A stretch of DNA of 64,000 nt from Mobilitalea torta (GTDB lineage: Bacteria; Bacillota; Clostridia; Lachnospirales; Lachnospiraceae): contig NZ_JBNPXH010000002.1 of NCBI RefSeq assembly GCF_050433395.1, forward strand, positions 434,001 through 498,000, in the 5' to 3' direction. Positions 53,002 through 62,386 of this stretch are shown here, piece by piece (the stretch's first letter is position 1; each line of letters starts with the position of its first letter). A program made the translations under genes and the position numbers. The notes beneath the pieces were generated by a model, which did not search any database, had not been told where the DNA came from, and was given only the letters and a program-made list of their open reading frames with translations.

Positions 53002-53640
53002 TCATCCGTTCATTCTCCTCATTCCCTCCTGCACCACACTCAGGATAAAGTAATACATACGCTCCAGCAGGGAAAAGAACAGAATTCCCAGAAATACGAT
53101 GATAAAAGCAGCCACGGCCGTTGCCAGCAGGGTCTTGATATTTCCTGCAAAGGAGTACTCATGTATAATACAGAGTCCGGCAAGAAGAACGAATACGAAC
53201 CAGACTGCCCCAATTCCCTGCACGGACCGCAGAATAATCACCTCTTCCTCTATGACAAAATTGCTGACAAATACCGTTACCCCGCCCATGATCAGCATGG
53301 GCAGAAGGGAATAGCAGATCACGGTGTAAATATCCTTCATGCTTCCCTTTCCGTTAAAAAGGGTGGTAATGGTCCAATTGCTGACGGTAAAAAGCAGAAA
53401 AATGGACAGGGAGGAGATAAAGATGGATATGCTGTTCATTTGATAAACCGGATTCAGATTCATAACAAAGCCTGTATACTGATAGGATATGCACTGCATG
53501 ATTCCATATAATACAAGGATTGCCGTAGCCAGCTTCAGACTCCCCTTCTCCCTGTACTTAATCTCATAGAAACCGTCAAAGGGATGGAACAGTGCATACC
53601 GCAGATAATACAGCTTTTCTTTCCTTTTTTCATTTTTCAC
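53002..53640 (-). CDS. YIP1-family membrane protein (separate in locus B)
   Basis: 212 residues with about five membrane segments. It begins with GTG (VKNEKRKEKL), eight bases after a G-rich ribosome site, and overlaps the NHL gene by 11 bases. The region FHPFDGFYEIKYREKGSLKLA matches the NPADAFYGIKLEGKVSIL stretch in the fused locus A protein, and the C-terminus SVVQEGMRRMNG matches SIVKEGYYRGR. YIP1-domain proteins are poorly understood in bacteria. Here it would give the NHL protein an integral membrane partner. Confidence 0.85.
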   Translation of the reverse strand: MKNEKRKEKLYYLRYALFHPFDGFYEIKYREKGSLKLATAILVLYGIMQCISYQYTGFVMNLNPVYQMNSISIFISSLSIFLLFTVSNWTITTLFNGKGSMKDIYTVICYSLLPMLIMGGVTVFVSNFVIEEEVIILRSVQGIGAVWFVFVLLAGLCIIHEYSFAGNIKTLLATAVAAFIIVFLGILFFSLLERMYYFILSVVQEGMRRMNG

Positions 53641-55108
53641 GCCGGCCGCCCCCCTTTTTATGATATCTTATCTCCGAAAACAGGATGAGGGAAATCAATG
53701 CCAGAAAAATCACCGCGATGATCCCAAAATGTTCCTGCAGCACCTCTCCCCGGTAGCCATTATAGGCCTTGGAATAAAATGTCCTGTTGTTGCCCAATTC
53801 AAAATAATGCATAGCTTTTTTATACTCATCCTTCATCAGGTAGTTCTTGCCGATTCCCACATAGGCGGTCTCATAGTTGGCATTTAACTTCAAGATATTC
53901 TCGAACTGAACCAGCGCCTCATCCCACCTGCCGTAATAATAGTGCTCGCTGGCAAGCAGAGCCGCCTTTCCAAAGTCCGTGGGCTGAAGAATATAGGCAC
54001 ATTTTAAGCTGGCATCCGTCACCACCAGATTGTCTCCCAGCCAGGCAATGCCGGAAGGATTGGCAAAGGAGCCTTTTGTCTTGCCCAGAGAGCCAAAGGC
54101 ATTCAGCAGCTGTCCGTCAAAATCGTAGATAAAAATTCTTCCCCGATATTTATCAATCACGGCATAGGTTCCGTAATCCGTCACTGCGATATCTACAAAC
54201 TGGCTCTGATCGGTCATGCTCATCCCGTGGATATCTCCTATTACAGGGGTGCTGCCCTCCTCCCTCAGTACATTTTTCCCGCCGGAATTTAAGCGGAATA
54301 CCATGAATTGCGCGGAAGCGTCATAGGTTACCGCATAGACAAAGTCCTCGGTATCCACCGCCACATTGTTAAAAGCCGGGGCAAAGGTTTTCTTCATCTG
54401 CTCCTTCTGCCGGTCCGAGGATATGGATTTCCAGAAATAATCCAGGAGATTGACCGAGGGGGAATTCACCCCAAAATACCGGGAGAAGCTTCCGTCCGGG
54501 TTAATTTCCAGGATGCCCTCATAGCTGGACTGGACTACGGCATAGATACGTCCCGCACTGTCCACCGTCAACTTGGAGGGCTTGAATTCCGACACCCCCG
54601 CCATATTGGAGGGCTTCTTAATGGTTCGCTTTAAGTAATAATCCTCACCGTCTAAAACGAGGATTCTCTCCGCACCGGTATCGGCAATGTACAGCTCCCG
54701 GGCGCTCTCCTGATAGAACACGCCTTCGGGCGCCTTTAATACAAACTGGGCGCCGGTCTCATCGATTACGATCTTATTCTCTTCGTTCCGGATCACCTTC
54801 AGGGATTTCAGGAATTCTCCGGTACGGTCTAAAATATTCACTCTGCTTTCCAGGGTATCCACCAGAAAGATCCGCCCATCCTCACTGGTGCAGACATCGT
54901 TCATTCCCTGAACCTTTACACCACCCATATCCCCTTCGTCAATTACTTTGTCCGGCAGAAAGGCTGCCGGGCTGTCTACGGCATCTCCCCAAAAATTATA
55001 GGTATAGCCTTCCAGATCGTAGCTCTTGCCGTCCGCGGCATACACGTCCTCCGGCAGGAATATAAGAAGAATACATAGCAATACTGCTGCAAAATATCTC
55101 TTTTTCAT
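53630..55108 (-). CDS. NHL beta-propeller protein with TPR pair and C-terminal anchor
   Basis: 492 residues. Signal peptide (about 1-25, ending VYAADG), propeller blades to about 375 (EDGRIFLVDTLESRVNIL, RELYIADTGAERIL, DSAGRIYAVVQSSYEG), then two TPR-like helices pairs (EALVQFENILKLNANYETAYVGIGKNYL) and one C-terminal membrane helix (FGIIAVIFLALISLILF) followed by a basic tail. The propeller and TPRs face outside. AGGAGG precedes the ATG. It is the split equivalent of the N-terminal two thirds of 7891-9930. A glycan-binding or scaffold role near the importer is inferred. Confidence 0.85.
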   Translation of the reverse strand: MKKRYFAAVLLCILLIFLPEDVYAADGKSYDLEGYTYNFWGDAVDSPAAFLPDKVIDEGDMGGVKVQGMNDVCTSEDGRIFLVDTLESRVNILDRTGEFLKSLKVIRNEENKIVIDETGAQFVLKAPEGVFYQESARELYIADTGAERILVLDGEDYYLKRTIKKPSNMAGVSEFKPSKLTVDSAGRIYAVVQSSYEGILEINPDGSFSRYFGVNSPSVNLLDYFWKSISSDRQKEQMKKTFAPAFNNVAVDTEDFVYAVTYDASAQFMVFRLNSGGKNVLREEGSTPVIGDIHGMSMTDQSQFVDIAVTDYGTYAVIDKYRGRIFIYDFDGQLLNAFGSLGKTKGSFANPSGIAWLGDNLVVTDASLKCAYILQPTDFGKAALLASEHYYYGRWDEALVQFENILKLNANYETAYVGIGKNYLMKDEYKKAMHYFELGNNRTFYSKAYNGYRGEVLQEHFGIIAVIFLALISLILFSEIRYHKKGGGRREK

Positions 55109-55117
55109 CTGCGCCTC

Positions 55118-56008
55118 CTAACCCTTCACACCGGAAGTTGCCATGGTCTCAATCACATTGCTCTGGGACAGGACAAATACCGTAATAGGAACTGCCAGCA
55201 TGATTAAGGAAATAGCGGAGGACACGCCGGTTCTGGAAATACCGCCGCTTACCAGCTGCTGGAGCACATAAGTTACCGGCTTTAATTCCTCCGTATAGAT
55301 GAACACTCCTCCCGTGGTTCCCCACATCTGCTGGAAGGAGAGAATAATCAGGGTCATCCAGGCCGGCTTACACAGGGGCATCACCACTCTCCAGTAAGTC
55401 TTATATTCTCCCGCTCCGTCTATCTTGGCGGCCTCCAGCATCTCATCCGGAATCTGCACCATGAAGTTCTTCATCAGATATAGTCCCAGGGTTGAGCCTA
55501 CCGCCGGAAGAATTACCGCCCAATAGGTGTCAATCATTCCAAGCCGGCTCATAATCAGATAATTGGGAATTGCCGTTACCGAGGCATTAAACATCAGGGC
55601 ATATACGATGATATTGCTCATCAGCCTGGAGCCCGGAAATTCATACTTCGCCAGGGGGAAAGCCGCCATGGACCCCAGGAGCACCGTGCCAAAGGTTCCC
55701 AGGAGCGTAATCATGCCTGTGTTAAATATGTATCTGGACAGGGGCACGTTGAAGCTCTCCACAATGGTCGCCAGATCGAAGAAATTGTTTAAGGTGGGGT
55801 TCTCCACGCTCATCTTCGGAGGGATTATGAATATTTCGCTCAGGGGCTTAAACGCGTTCACTACTGTAAATACCAGCGGAAAGAGGCTGAACAGGCCAAA
55901 GAAGGCAAGCACCAGCGTAATGCCCGCATCCCCTCCGAGGCTTCTGTTTCGTCTTCGTAATTTTCTTGCTCTCAGCTTCGATACAAGAAATCTGTATAAT
56001 TTTCTCAT
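55118..56008 (-). CDS. Sugar ABC importer permease, MalG type (pair 1, locus B)
   Basis: CUT1 permease of 296 residues from the ATG at 56008 (MRKLYRFLVS), with AGGAAAAGG close upstream. The start at 56071 would overlap the MalF gene and adds a charged leader, so it is rejected. EAA loop EAAKIDGAGEYKTYW. Counterpart of 1158-2024 in locus A; here it lies next to its MalF, the likely ancestral order. Confidence 0.92.
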   Translation of the reverse strand: MRKLYRFLVSKLRARKLRRRNRSLGGDAGITLVLAFFGLFSLFPLVFTVVNAFKPLSEIFIIPPKMSVENPTLNNFFDLATIVESFNVPLSRYIFNTGMITLLGTFGTVLLGSMAAFPLAKYEFPGSRLMSNIIVYALMFNASVTAIPNYLIMSRLGMIDTYWAVILPAVGSTLGLYLMKNFMVQIPDEMLEAAKIDGAGEYKTYWRVVMPLCKPAWMTLIILSFQQMWGTTGGVFIYTEELKPVTYVLQQLVSGGISRTGVSSAISLIMLAVPITVFVLSQSNVIETMATSGVKG

Positions 56009-56028
56009 TTCCCTTTTCCTGCCTTTCT

Positions 56029-56931
56029 CTAGCCTAATTTGCGAAGCAGCTTCTGGACTACGATATTGCACAGGAGCATAATGAAAAACAATACCACCGC
56101 AATGGTGCAGGCATAGCCAAGCTCATACCGGACATTGCCGTAATCGTGCAGATGGGTCAAAATCGTATGTCCCGAATAGCTGACGGACGGGAAGCCCGCC
56201 AGATCAATGGAGATCTGGGATACGGACAGGGAGCTGGTAATCTGCATCACCGCACCGAACATCAGCTGGGGCTTCATGGAGGGCAGGGTGATGTACCATA
56301 ATTCCTGCCAGCGGTTCTTAATCCCCTCCACCGCTGCCGCCTCATACCAGGAGCGGTCCACATTCTGGAGACCTGCGATGAAAGCCAGGAAGCTTACTCC
56401 AAGACTGAGCCAGAGCTGCACGATAATCAGGATGGGCATGACATATTTGGCCGTTTCAAACCACAGGACACGCCCCTGGATAATTCCCAGCTTCAACAGC
56501 CAGGCGTTGGCCCAGCCATAGGTATCCGAGGAGAAAATCAATCTCCATATCATATAGGCATTGCCTGAGATGGAAGGTGCATAGAACACCAGGGTTATAA
56601 TGGACCTGGGCACCGGCGGCAGCTCATTAATCATCCATGCAATGAGAAAACACATAATGTAGCTGACAGGCCCTGTAATCAAAGCAAAAAGCATTGTATT
56701 TTTGATAGCGATCAGGAATATGTCATCCCGGACAATCAGGTTAATATAATTGATTAATCCGTTAAAACTGGGCGCTTCCACCATGTTAAAGGAAGTGAAG
56801 CTCAGCACCATGGATACGATAACCGGAATCAGGGTGAATACCATGAATACCGCCGCAAACGGGGCAATCAGCAGATACTTGTACTTATGGCGCTTCCATA
56901 TCAGTGCCAGGGATTCTTTCTTTGTTTTCAA
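56029..56931 (-). CDS. Sugar ABC importer permease, MalF type (pair 1, locus B)
   Basis: CUT1 permease of 300 residues, starting with TTG nine bases after GGAGG. EAA loop EAAAVEGIKNRWQELW. It follows the large SBP by 27 bases and precedes its MalG partner. Counterpart of 9957-10844. Confidence 0.92.
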   Translation of the reverse strand: MKTKKESLALIWKRHKYKYLLIAPFAAVFMVFTLIPVIVSMVLSFTSFNMVEAPSFNGLINYINLIVRDDIFLIAIKNTMLFALITGPVSYIMCFLIAWMINELPPVPRSIITLVFYAPSISGNAYMIWRLIFSSDTYGWANAWLLKLGIIQGRVLWFETAKYVMPILIIVQLWLSLGVSFLAFIAGLQNVDRSWYEAAAVEGIKNRWQELWYITLPSMKPQLMFGAVMQITSSLSVSQISIDLAGFPSVSYSGHTILTHLHDYGNVRYELGYACTIAVVLFFIMLLCNIVVQKLLRKLG

Positions 56932-56958
56932 GGAATAAAACCTCCATTCTTTACTGAA

Positions 56959-59877
56959 TTATTCCGCCACGGACAGATGGAATTCCCGGCGCTTGTTGGT
57001 AAGCTCCTTATCAATGGTCTTCAGGTTCAAATACAGGGTTTCTCTTGGATTGGCCCCTTCCGCCACCACATTATTGAAGGAGTATAATACCATTCTTGTC
57101 AGCATATAATTGCCGGGAACTGCCGGTATTCCCACCGTGTTCTCAAACTGTGCAAGTATCTCTTTCAGCTCCGAATTGCTCCAGGGCAGCTGCTTTATAA
57201 CCTCCGGGTCAGCAGCGGCATAGCGGGCCGAGGTACCCATCACAGCCTCCACTGTGTTGGCATACTGGAGCTGGATCTCCGTGCTGTTCCACCATTTCAC
57301 AAATTTCCAGGCCATCCCCTGCTTCTCTGAGGTGTTTAGAATAGCACTGTTCACCGTCTCAACCACATAAGAATGATTCGCCTCATTAGCCCCGTTTTCA
57401 TAGCCGGGAATGGTATGAAAGGACCATAAGCCCTTGATTTCCGGCGCAAAGACCTCAAGCTGGCAATAGGCCGTATATTTTGTAACGCCTATGGGCATCT
57501 CACCGGTGCGGAAACGGGTGGGAAAATCCACCTTGGGATTAAAGCCATAGTTGGTGAAGAAATCCGTATAGGTCTTGAAGGCTTTCATGGCCGCATCCGT
57601 GCCAAGGTCACAGGCAATTCCGTAATCCCTTCCGCTTCCCTTGTATAAATCCCCTCCGAACTGGTACACCAGGGAAGGATAGAAATTCGGCGCTCCCTGG
57701 GCATCGGGAAGGAAGAATTCAAAATTGCTTCTCTTGAGGGCAGGAAGGACGCCCTTCACCTCATCCCAGGTTCCCGGCACCCCGGCTCCGATACGGGAAA
57801 GAATATCATCCCTGGTAAACAGCATCATAAAGTCTGCCTGCTCCGGCACACCGTATACCCCTCCCTGATAGGAAGCAGCATCGATTACACTGGGATAATA
57901 TTTATCCGCCGCCTCTTCAAAGCCCTCAAGGGCGGACAGATCCACCACTGCCCCGCGTATTGCAAAATCCTGCAGGGTTACCTGAGCCAGACCGATTACA
58001 GCATCCGGGCTGTTCCCCGCCAAAGCGGCCCTTAAAACCACATCGACGGGAATTAATTGTAGATCCACGGAGATGCCTGTCTCCGGTGTAAACCGTTCAT
58101 CAATCATGTTCTGGATGATTTGGGCCTGTTCCCTGCCGATGGATTGGACATTGGCCGCATTCCCCGCATTTACCATCCACACCTTGATGCTGCCGGCATC
58201 CCCTTCCTGGGAACCGTCGCTGACCTGGCTGATTTTAGCAAAGAAGGTGGAGAGAAACCGTATCGTTCCGTGATACAGGCTTTCCAAGGCATTGTTTCTT
58301 GCTCTGGGAAGCTCCGCCTCCGGGGCCGATACCATCAGGCTATCCAGCTCCAGGGGCATCTCCGAGATATTGACCAGCCAGGTGGCAAGAGCCGAGATAT
58401 TTTCCTTCAGCTGCGCCACTTCCTCTACCACTGCTTCGGGATCCTTCGCCAGTCCCCCTGCTTCTACCGCCATCTTTTCCAGAAGGCTGGTATTCTCTCC
58501 CTTTTCACCGGTTATGGCTACCAGCCTGTCAATGATATTCTTAAGACGTACTTCCTCCGCTGCTATGGTTTCCCGGAATTCCGGGATCTTGGTTCCGATC
58601 TGGTAATCGATGAATTTGTCCGGCGTCTGCCCGGTGATCTCCGTCACCCTTAAGTAGAGCCGGCTCAGGGCGGACATGCTTTCTTCCACATCATTTACGA
58701 TGCCTCCAAAGTCTCCCATGACACATTCCAGGCTAATGGTGTTAGCCCCTTCCTTCAGATAGAAGAGATAGGGTATACCGTCCTCCGCTGCCAGAGTGTA
58801 ATTTACCATTGTGCTGCTGTAATCAAAGTTGACGGCATTCATCTCAGAATAAGGAATTATTCCATTTATATACAGTCTCCGGACAGAGGTAACCCCTCTC
58901 TTAAGACTCTGTCTCCCTTTAAAAGTCAATTCATACAGGCCCTCCTCAGGGACACTGATTGTCCAGGAGATGGCATTGCCCGGCTGCTTCCAATTGTCCG
59001 CACCGATGGTGTTGTATATCATTTTGTACGGATGATATGGGTATAGCAAGGAGTCTGAATAGTTTCTCTGAATGTTGATGGAGGAGGAATTCTTCTCAAT
59101 GGAAACCGTCTGGCCCTCCGCACGTTCCGCCTGACAGATGATGTTATCTCCGCCATAAACCGGATACTTATTCTTTAAGTCATCAATTACCGCTTTATAA
59201 TCAGGCGCTTTCTCCGCCTGGCCAAAGCGGATCAGGGTATAGCAGACAGGTTCCTTTACAGCCTCCAGGGTAATGGTATTCCTACCCGCCTCCAGATAAA
59301 ACACATAGGGTTCCCCTGCCCGCCTTCCATAATCCTCCACATAGACCCTTGCTTCCTTATAGACCTCCCGGGTATCGGGTCTGATTTCATTCCCGTTCTT
59401 GCTGGAGATTGCTCCATCCTCCCAGAACCGTTTCAGCACAATCTGCTCCAGGCCGTCATGGCCTGCCTCACCGTTGATCAGCAGGCGCCTCTGAATATCG
59501 GAGGTGGTTCCCGGTACCGGGATATAACCCAGCTGCAGATGATAGAAGCCTGCTTCCTTCACATCAAAGGACCAGGTAATGGAGCCTGCATCTCCCGTAA
59601 CCAGACCGTCCTCCGTCTCCTCAGCCGACATCTGATCCGTGATGGTGAATTTGCTAATGTCTACCTCCAGGCTCTCCCTGGCAAGTACTCCTGTAAAGCC
59701 ATTTTTATTCAGGTATTCCTGATAGGAGGAATCATAAGCAGCGGTGTTTGAAGCCGGAATTGCATCTATTCCCTTAGAAAGGTCCTTATTCCTATAAATT
59801 ACCGCTCCCGCAGCGAGTACTACACAAACCGCCGCAAGTATTATCAAGGACTTTTTCGATTTCATCATAATCTCCAT
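56959..59877 (-). CDS. Very large solute-binding protein with N-terminal beta-sandwich modules (locus B)
   Basis: 972 residues from the first ATG. ATG codons at 59868 and 59865 are also possible, the last having GGAG six bases upstream. The N-terminal helix (SLIILAAVCVVLAAGAVIY) has no proper lipobox, so it may stay as an uncleaved anchor. Two beta-sandwich regions (about 55-240 and 250-400; YHLQLGYIPVPG, LYELTFKGRQSLKRG), a helical segment, then the SBP domain from about 560 (SIKVWMVNAGNAANVQ, GNSPDAVIGL, WKFVKWW). Same layout as 10841-13741. It probably binds polysaccharide-derived oligosaccharides and feeds the pair-1 permeases. Confidence 0.9.
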   Translation of the reverse strand: MEIMMKSKKSLIILAAVCVVLAAGAVIYRNKDLSKGIDAIPASNTAAYDSSYQEYLNKNGFTGVLARESLEVDISKFTITDQMSAEETEDGLVTGDAGSITWSFDVKEAGFYHLQLGYIPVPGTTSDIQRRLLINGEAGHDGLEQIVLKRFWEDGAISSKNGNEIRPDTREVYKEARVYVEDYGRRAGEPYVFYLEAGRNTITLEAVKEPVCYTLIRFGQAEKAPDYKAVIDDLKNKYPVYGGDNIICQAERAEGQTVSIEKNSSSINIQRNYSDSLLYPYHPYKMIYNTIGADNWKQPGNAISWTISVPEEGLYELTFKGRQSLKRGVTSVRRLYINGIIPYSEMNAVNFDYSSTMVNYTLAAEDGIPYLFYLKEGANTISLECVMGDFGGIVNDVEESMSALSRLYLRVTEITGQTPDKFIDYQIGTKIPEFRETIAAEEVRLKNIIDRLVAITGEKGENTSLLEKMAVEAGGLAKDPEAVVEEVAQLKENISALATWLVNISEMPLELDSLMVSAPEAELPRARNNALESLYHGTIRFLSTFFAKISQVSDGSQEGDAGSIKVWMVNAGNAANVQSIGREQAQIIQNMIDERFTPETGISVDLQLIPVDVVLRAALAGNSPDAVIGLAQVTLQDFAIRGAVVDLSALEGFEEAADKYYPSVIDAASYQGGVYGVPEQADFMMLFTRDDILSRIGAGVPGTWDEVKGVLPALKRSNFEFFLPDAQGAPNFYPSLVYQFGGDLYKGSGRDYGIACDLGTDAAMKAFKTYTDFFTNYGFNPKVDFPTRFRTGEMPIGVTKYTAYCQLEVFAPEIKGLWSFHTIPGYENGANEANHSYVVETVNSAILNTSEKQGMAWKFVKWWNSTEIQLQYANTVEAVMGTSARYAAADPEVIKQLPWSNSELKEILAQFENTVGIPAVPGNYMLTRMVLYSFNNVVAEGANPRETLYLNLKTIDKELTNKRREFHLSVAE

Positions 59878-60136
59878 GCCTTCCCTTTAAAATAAAGAGT
59901 CCGCTTGCGGACTCTTGCGCTGCCGCGCGGTTGCCTTCAGGCAGCATCTACCCATGCACAGAATGTGCATTTTGCGCGGCATGTGCATCCTGCGGAGCAT
60001 TTTAATCGTATAGGGCGTACTTTCCTATACGATTAAAAACCGACTGCCATAAATCCCCGTCCTCCAGCTCTTCAATCTTTGACGTTTTATGGCAGCCGGC
60101 ACATACCTTATTCAGGATACTGGATTACCTGCTTCT
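59878..60136 (-). repeat. Structured 259-base region between the two SBP genes
   Basis: Several hairpins lie side by side: 59896-59915 (AGAGTCCGC/GCGGACTCT, then TTATTTT on the minus strand, so a weak terminator or attenuator), 59919-59945 (GCTGCC/GGCAGC), 59954-59970 (ATGCAC/GTGCAT), 60000-60038 (perfect 15-bp arms around GCGTACTTT) and 60044-60095 (CTGCCATAAA/TTTATGGCAG). Read on the minus strand, one frame is open for about 40 codons and ends NRIGKYALYD, with no start codon. It looks like an inserted palindromic repeat element plus a terminator rather than a gene. Confidence 0.65.
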
Positions 60137-62248
60137 CTATTCTGCTTTCGCAACTGTCACAGTGAGCGTTACATTGCTGCTGTTGCCTGCATAATCCGTT
60201 ACTGTAATTACCACTTCATAATCGCCGGGTGTTGATGTATCAAGGCTTGAAATATCCGCCGCAAGCTTGCCGGATACATCCAGTCCGTCCGCATCCACGG
60301 CGCTTGCAATGAAATCGCCCTTCCAGGAAATTGCCGACGCATCCTCGTCAATATGCACTGTGCGGGGGGCCTCAACCAGGGTGATTACCGGTGCGGATTT
60401 GTTGTCAGGATTATAAATTACAACCGAGGTACTCATGCTGGCCTCATTGCCCGATTTATCAGCCATCTTAACCTTTAGTCCGTTGTCATACTTCCCTACT
60501 GTGTTAAAATCTGCCGCGGAATAGTCATAGCTTGCCGCAGTGGCATCCAGCACACCGTCTATGGCGTCTGTAACGGATACATAATCAGAAAAGGCTACGC
60601 CTGCCGGATCGGTCCCTGCGGCTAATACCACGGGATCCGTATTCTTAATTTCAGGAGCAATGTTATCCCTGATCTCATCACTGGAAAGGATTGCTTCCAT
60701 GCCGGAGGCCTTTTCCGTAAACAGATTCTTATTGGCCGCTACGGATACATCATAGGACGCATAGCCATCCACCCCGTAGAGGGATTTACCGAAGATATCA
60801 TCCCAGATTACGCGGAAGCCCAGCAAATCAGAGTAATCATTGGGAACCGTCTGGTTTGCCACGTACTGGAAGGCGGATAACAGGTCATCGCCAAACTGTT
60901 CGCTGAAAATATCAAATCCAAAGCTGGCTGCCTGGGCGGTTGCCGCGCTGTTCTTGTAAGCGGAAAGGCTGTCAACACTGCCTAAGGTCTTATAATATGT
61001 ACTGTAGTAAACCTTTAAGAATTCCAATGCCAGCTTGGTCGTCTCTTCATCCACACCCTTCAGGATACCCATGCTGTCACCCACGGTTAAAACCTGCCGG
61101 TAAGCCGGATCATCCGCTGCCAGATCATCCGGTCTGGGCCAGGGCACGATACCGATGGATTCCCCTCTGTCCGATGCCGCGGAAGCGGTTCCCCCGATGA
61201 GCCAGTCCGGGCAATCTGTAAATACACTTGCGCCTGCCTGGAAATCAGAAGCACCCTGGCACCATTTGGGGGTATATCCGTCATCATATAATCCGCAGTC
61301 CACCATAACGCCCGCATCCATTAACTCCTTAATAAACGAGGTCGCCTTTAGGGAGGCAGCACTGTCAGCCTGAATTCCATCCGCACCGTAGATGCCGCCT
61401 CCTGCCGCAAAAATAGCGGAAAGCCCCGCAAAACGGTGGTCGGTCTCATACGCCTGTACCATATCGTACTCGGCAGAATCGGGAGCCTTGGTATTGGCAT
61501 AGTAGGTCTTGATCTTAGAAATATAATCCTTGAAGGTGTTCCAGGTCCATTTGCCCTCCAGGAACAGGGTTGTAGGATAGATGGTCTTGCCGTTTTCATC
61601 CTTTAAGGAGTCCACCTTTTCGATCATAGTCGCATTGTAAATCAGGGGCCATCTGGGTACAAAAGCCTGCTTCGAGGTCAGGAAATAATTATGGCCGTAG
61701 AGTTTGTCGTAAAGCATCCAGGAATATTCCTCGTCCGAAAACATATCCGCGTAGTCATCCAGAGGCTGCAGGATATTCTGGGATAGCACCGTGTTCTCAG
61801 ATCCTCCCCACAGAATTGCAATATCACATACCGGATTGTTCGCCAGCACGCTGGTAATCAGCTCACTCCGGGTATCCGTTGCGTACTGTATAAATTCCAC
61901 TTCTACATTAAGCTGATCTTTCACCGCCTGTAAGGCCGCCAGAGATGCCTGCCTGGATGCTTCCTCCATGGTATACTCCCCTGTCGTGGGATCTTGGTAA
62001 TTGGGATCCAGCCCGGCCTGCCAATGTGTTCCGAAACGGATGATCTTGGGCTCGGCGGCTGCCGGCGTGTCCGTAACCGCCTCCTTATCTGCCTCCGGTG
62101 CCTTAGTGGCGGTAACCGCCTGTGTGGGGTCCACCTTTGTATCCGTTTCTTGTGTTCCTTTTTTGGCACACGCAGACATGGACAGCACTGCCAGTACTGA
62201 AATAGCAACGAATACGGCTGTTGATTTTTTCAACATTTTCCTAATCAT
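60137..62248 (-). CDS. Sugar-binding lipoprotein with two C-terminal Ig-like domains (standard SBP of locus B)
   Basis: 703 residues, about 250 longer than a usual family 1 SBP. Lipobox MSAC with Cys27 and a Thr/Ala/Pro linker to about 70. The SBP domain (about 70-530) contains NPVCDIAILWGG and FLEGKWTWNTF. From about 540 two Ig-like domains follow (VSVTDAIDGVLDAT...DKSGNEAS; SPGDYEVVITVTDYAGNSS type), as seen in cell-surface enzymes. GGAGGAGGAAGG precedes the ATG. First gene of locus B, right behind a regulated promoter. The Ig-like domains may add glycan binding or span the wall. Confidence 0.9.
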   Translation of the reverse strand: MIRKMLKKSTAVFVAISVLAVLSMSACAKKGTQETDTKVDPTQAVTATKAPEADKEAVTDTPAAAEPKIIRFGTHWQAGLDPNYQDPTTGEYTMEEASRQASLAALQAVKDQLNVEVEFIQYATDTRSELITSVLANNPVCDIAILWGGSENTVLSQNILQPLDDYADMFSDEEYSWMLYDKLYGHNYFLTSKQAFVPRWPLIYNATMIEKVDSLKDENGKTIYPTTLFLEGKWTWNTFKDYISKIKTYYANTKAPDSAEYDMVQAYETDHRFAGLSAIFAAGGGIYGADGIQADSAASLKATSFIKELMDAGVMVDCGLYDDGYTPKWCQGASDFQAGASVFTDCPDWLIGGTASAASDRGESIGIVPWPRPDDLAADDPAYRQVLTVGDSMGILKGVDEETTKLALEFLKVYYSTYYKTLGSVDSLSAYKNSAATAQAASFGFDIFSEQFGDDLLSAFQYVANQTVPNDYSDLLGFRVIWDDIFGKSLYGVDGYASYDVSVAANKNLFTEKASGMEAILSSDEIRDNIAPEIKNTDPVVLAAGTDPAGVAFSDYVSVTDAIDGVLDATAASYDYSAADFNTVGKYDNGLKVKMADKSGNEASMSTSVVIYNPDNKSAPVITLVEAPRTVHIDEDASAISWKGDFIASAVDADGLDVSGKLAADISSLDTSTPGDYEVVITVTDYAGNSSNVTLTVTVAKAE

Positions 62249-62274
62249 GAAACCTTCCTCCTCCTTAATTTATA

Positions 62275-62386
62275 TGTAATCGGTTGCACATTTTGACGTA
62301 ATTCGCCTTATACACAATGCACAACGACATGCTTTGTGAAACCGATTTCATATAACTATAATATAATACCATTTTTTATTTGTCAA
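62275..62386 (-). promoter_or_regulatory. Locus B promoter with two LacI/cre-type operators
   Basis: On the minus strand TTGACA (62381-62386) lies 17 bases from TATTAT (62358-62363). Operator 1, TGAAATCGGTTTCA (62337-62350), lies just after the -10. Operator 2, TGCAACCGATTACA (62275-62288), lies 62 bases further down in the leader. Both have the central CG of LacI-family sites and both fit TGNAANCGNWNNCA, the CcpA cre pattern. Either the locus B LacI protein or CcpA, or both, could bind. Confidence 0.75.

Noticed and set aside
60024..60130. Start-less 40-codon frame ending NRIGKYALYD after the first SBP
   Set aside because: There is no start codon, and it falls exactly in the palindromic repeat region, so it is treated as repeat sequence rather than as a gene or SBP extension.
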